Below, piece by piece: positions 31,939-33,326 of a stretch of DNA of 33,326 nucleotides. The stretch is from the NCBI GenBank assembly GCA_026709985.1, contig JAPORY010000092.1, positions 1-33,326 on the forward strand, written 5' to 3'. Under the pieces are notes generated by a model. It saw only the letters and a list, made by a program, of their open reading frames with translations, ran no database searches and was not told the DNA's origin. This stretch comes from Aestuariivita sp. GTDB taxonomy: Bacteria; Pseudomonadota; Alphaproteobacteria; Rhodobacterales; Rhodobacteraceae. A program made the translations under genes and the position numbers. How positions within the stretch are numbered: position 1 is the stretch's first letter; every line of letters begins with the position of its first letter.

Positions 31939-33326
31939 TAGTCAATACCGAAATCAGCTAGAATCTTTCCCAATATTTTCTTGGTGTTATCGACCTCACC
32001 GTTCTCGTGGAACGAATAGTCAAGATGCGTGAGATCAGATACCCCTCTCGACTCAAGGGCTTCGCGTACTGTCTGCAAGTCGAACAGGCCTGTGGTTTCT
32101 TGTCTTGGTACTTGATTACGGGAATTGACATAATTTGATACTGCTTTCGGAAGTTCAACTACCGTCAAAATATTTCGATTTATCTTGAAGTAGCGTTGAC
32201 CCCTAAGAAAGCTCAAGAGAGGTATTTTGTCGATATTCCCCCATACTGAATTCAATATCTCTGCAAGAGCGAAAGCTGTCTTTCCGCCATCCAACAAAGT
32301 AATCGCACTGGCAAGAATTAGTTCAGTTTGGCGCTCGTCGTTCCCGATTACTCTACTTGTTAGATCAAAGCGTCTCTTACCGAGCGAGACTGCTTTGGAA
32401 GAACTCTCGAGTTGAGTTGATATAGACACAAAATCAACATTTCTTCGTCCTTGAAGTTCGTGTGAAATTTCCTTCACGGTCATGGAACGATTGGCTTCAG
32501 AAAGAATCTCCAGCGCGTCCTCACGAAGTCCCCTGAAAAGACTTTCTTCGCCAGTGAGGCCGATCATCAAACCAGGTTTCGTTTCAAAACGCTCGTCGTC
32601 CTGTAAGATACCCAAAAGCATATAAGGTCCAAATGTGTTTCCAAAGCGTTCCGTATCACCCTGAAACAACGCGGAGAACAGCACTTTTGTGCTTACAAAC
32701 CCACCGACCACCTCAAGCCGGCTACACGCACGGTCTCTTATCTCAGTAAGGTCACCAATCGTGAGTCGAAGATTCTCGTAAAGATTATAGGTACCTCTTC
32801 CAACGATCAGCACTTCTTGCATTTGTGACAGCCTACTGCTGATTTGACCCACATTTTCATGTTTACCAAATACCTCATGCATTCTTGCTCGAATTTCATC
32901 AAGGTGCATGGCGCGCCCAGCTTCACGAAGAACTAGAATATATCCCACCGGACTCGGCAAGCGTGAGGGCCTCCTAACGATGTCACCATCAAACGAGGCA
33001 TCCAACTTTGTAACTATTTTTTCTTTGATGACCGAGACGGGATAGTCAGGCATTGCCGATACTATACGAGATAGGCGAATTGGAAGGTGCTGATTGCGAA
33101 TGGCACCAACTATTCTATGGTACGGTGATTCTGAAAAGCTTTCCAACTCGTTGCTAACTAATTCTGAGTCTTGTTCTCGTATCCAACCAGCTTTGCTGAG
33201 ACAACTTTCTGCGTCAAGAAACGATCCTATATTTCCATAAGCCAAATCTATTCCGAGCCGTTCCTCGGCCTTCAAGGCCTCACTCGCTTCACCAAGCCTT
33301 TCCTTAGGAATAATTTTTCTTTCCTT
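31938..33326 (-). CDS. Winged-helix (HARE-like) protein, N-terminus beyond window
   Basis: The frame is open to the right edge of the window, so only the C-terminal 463 or so residues are seen. At least two HARE-type winged-helix modules are visible: GYILVLREAGRAMHLDEIRA through VLIVGRGTYNLYENL, and DALEILSEANRSMTVKEISH through AVSLGKRRFDLTSRVIG. These bind nucleic acid or protein and often occur with sigma-factor-like helix-turn-helix or restriction domains, which may lie in the missing part. The rest is alpha-helical, with no catalytic motif that I can see. Its stop overlaps the helicase start (TAATG), so it belongs to the same operon. A TTG at 33275 could be read as a start, but the frame continues without a stop upstream and I see no ribosome binding site. 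Role inferred: DNA recognition or regulation for the helicase. Confidence 0.7.
   Translation of the reverse strand, partial: KERKIIPKERLGEASEALKAEERLGIDLAYGNIGSFLDAESCLSKAGWIREQDSELVSNELESFSESPYHRIVGAIRNQHLPIRLSRIVSAMPDYPVSVIKEKIVTKLDASFDGDIVRRPSRLPSPVGYILVLREAGRAMHLDEIRARMHEVFGKHENVGQISSRLSQMQEVLIVGRGTYNLYENLRLTIGDLTEIRDRACSRLEVVGGFVSTKVLFSALFQGDTERFGNTFGPYMLLGILQDDERFETKPGLMIGLTGEESLFRGLREDALEILSEANRSMTVKEISHELQGRRNVDFVSISTQLESSSKAVSLGKRRFDLTSRVIGNDERQTELILASAITLLDGGKTAFALAEILNSVWGNIDKIPLLSFLRGQRYFKINRNILTVVELPKAVSNYVNSRNQVPRQETTGLFDLQTVREALESRGVSDLTHLDYSFHENGEVDNTKKILGKILADFGID

Noticed and set aside
32227-32415. Plus-strand frame inside the winged-helix gene
   Set aside because: Antisense shadow of a long, coherent minus-strand gene.
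1-33326. CRISPR array, tRNA or rRNA genes
   Set aside because: No regularly spaced repeats with unique spacers were found and no tRNA or rRNA signature was recognised; the tandem repeats seen are inside genes and have only two units. A covariance-model scan would be the decisive check for tRNAs.

Overview
This is a window of roughly 48% GC from a bacterium, most likely a gammaproteobacterium. The purine/ureide genes, the IS families (ISAzo13-like, ISNCY-like), the AAA-ATPase/PD-(D/E)XK protein, the serine-dehydrogenase-type proteinase and the SNF2/SWIM pair are a mix often seen in large sulfur bacteria, symbionts and related gammaproteobacteria. That placement is inference; no rRNA, tRNA or ribosomal protein gene is visible. 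The window holds many broken genes, recent duplications and wide stretches of decayed sequence, typical of a plastic genome under relaxed selection.

Layout. (1) 1-2500 is a graveyard of transposase remnants and a frameshifted small gene. (2) 2505-9494 is a ureide (urate breakdown) locus. On the minus strand is a 5-hydroxyisourate hydrolase carrying an extra N-terminal domain. On the plus strand is a translationally coupled operon of a PuuE-type allantoinase fused to OHCU decarboxylase (UraD), (S)-ureidoglycine aminohydrolase (AllE) and ureidoglycolate lyase (AllA), followed by an SLC13-type permease with TrkA-C domains. Together they cover 5-hydroxyisourate to allantoin to allantoate, and ureidoglycine to glyoxylate. 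Urate oxidase and allantoate amidohydrolase are not in the window. An AT-rich small coiled-coil membrane protein gene sits in the middle. (3) 9500-12780 is a repeat zone. A gene with an RRKILLGG-type motif, a small coiled-coil/transmembrane gene and the 3' end of a DUF5131 (phage Gp37/Gp68) gene each occur two or three times, partly as pseudogenes, and two 179-bp near-perfect direct repeats tie the copies together.

(4) 12780-26570 is a defence-like island: a one-TM protein, a broken BglII-family restriction endonuclease, a SNF2 helicase with its SWIM zinc-finger partner, a DUF262/HNH protein with a RAMA-like C-terminus (possible modification-dependent nuclease), an AAA-ATPase/PD-(D/E)XK protein, and a serine-dehydrogenase proteinase with one frameshift. 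Interleaved are decayed copies of cobO and of the SWIM gene's 3' end. The intact SWIM gene faces a dead cobO, and a dead SWIM 3' end faces the intact cobO. This suggests an old segmental duplication in which each copy lost a different gene.

(5) 27111-33326 is a compact five-gene minus-strand operon running off the right edge: a winged-helix (HARE-like) protein (N-terminus outside the window), a PLD-plus-DEAH helicase, a 66-residue protein, an SbcC/DndD-like coiled-coil ATPase, and a protein I recognise as Dnd-system-associated protein 4. It looks like the restriction/effector half of a DNA-phosphorothioation-linked defence system, with no dndA-E modification genes in the window. This is the best candidate here for a poorly described system.
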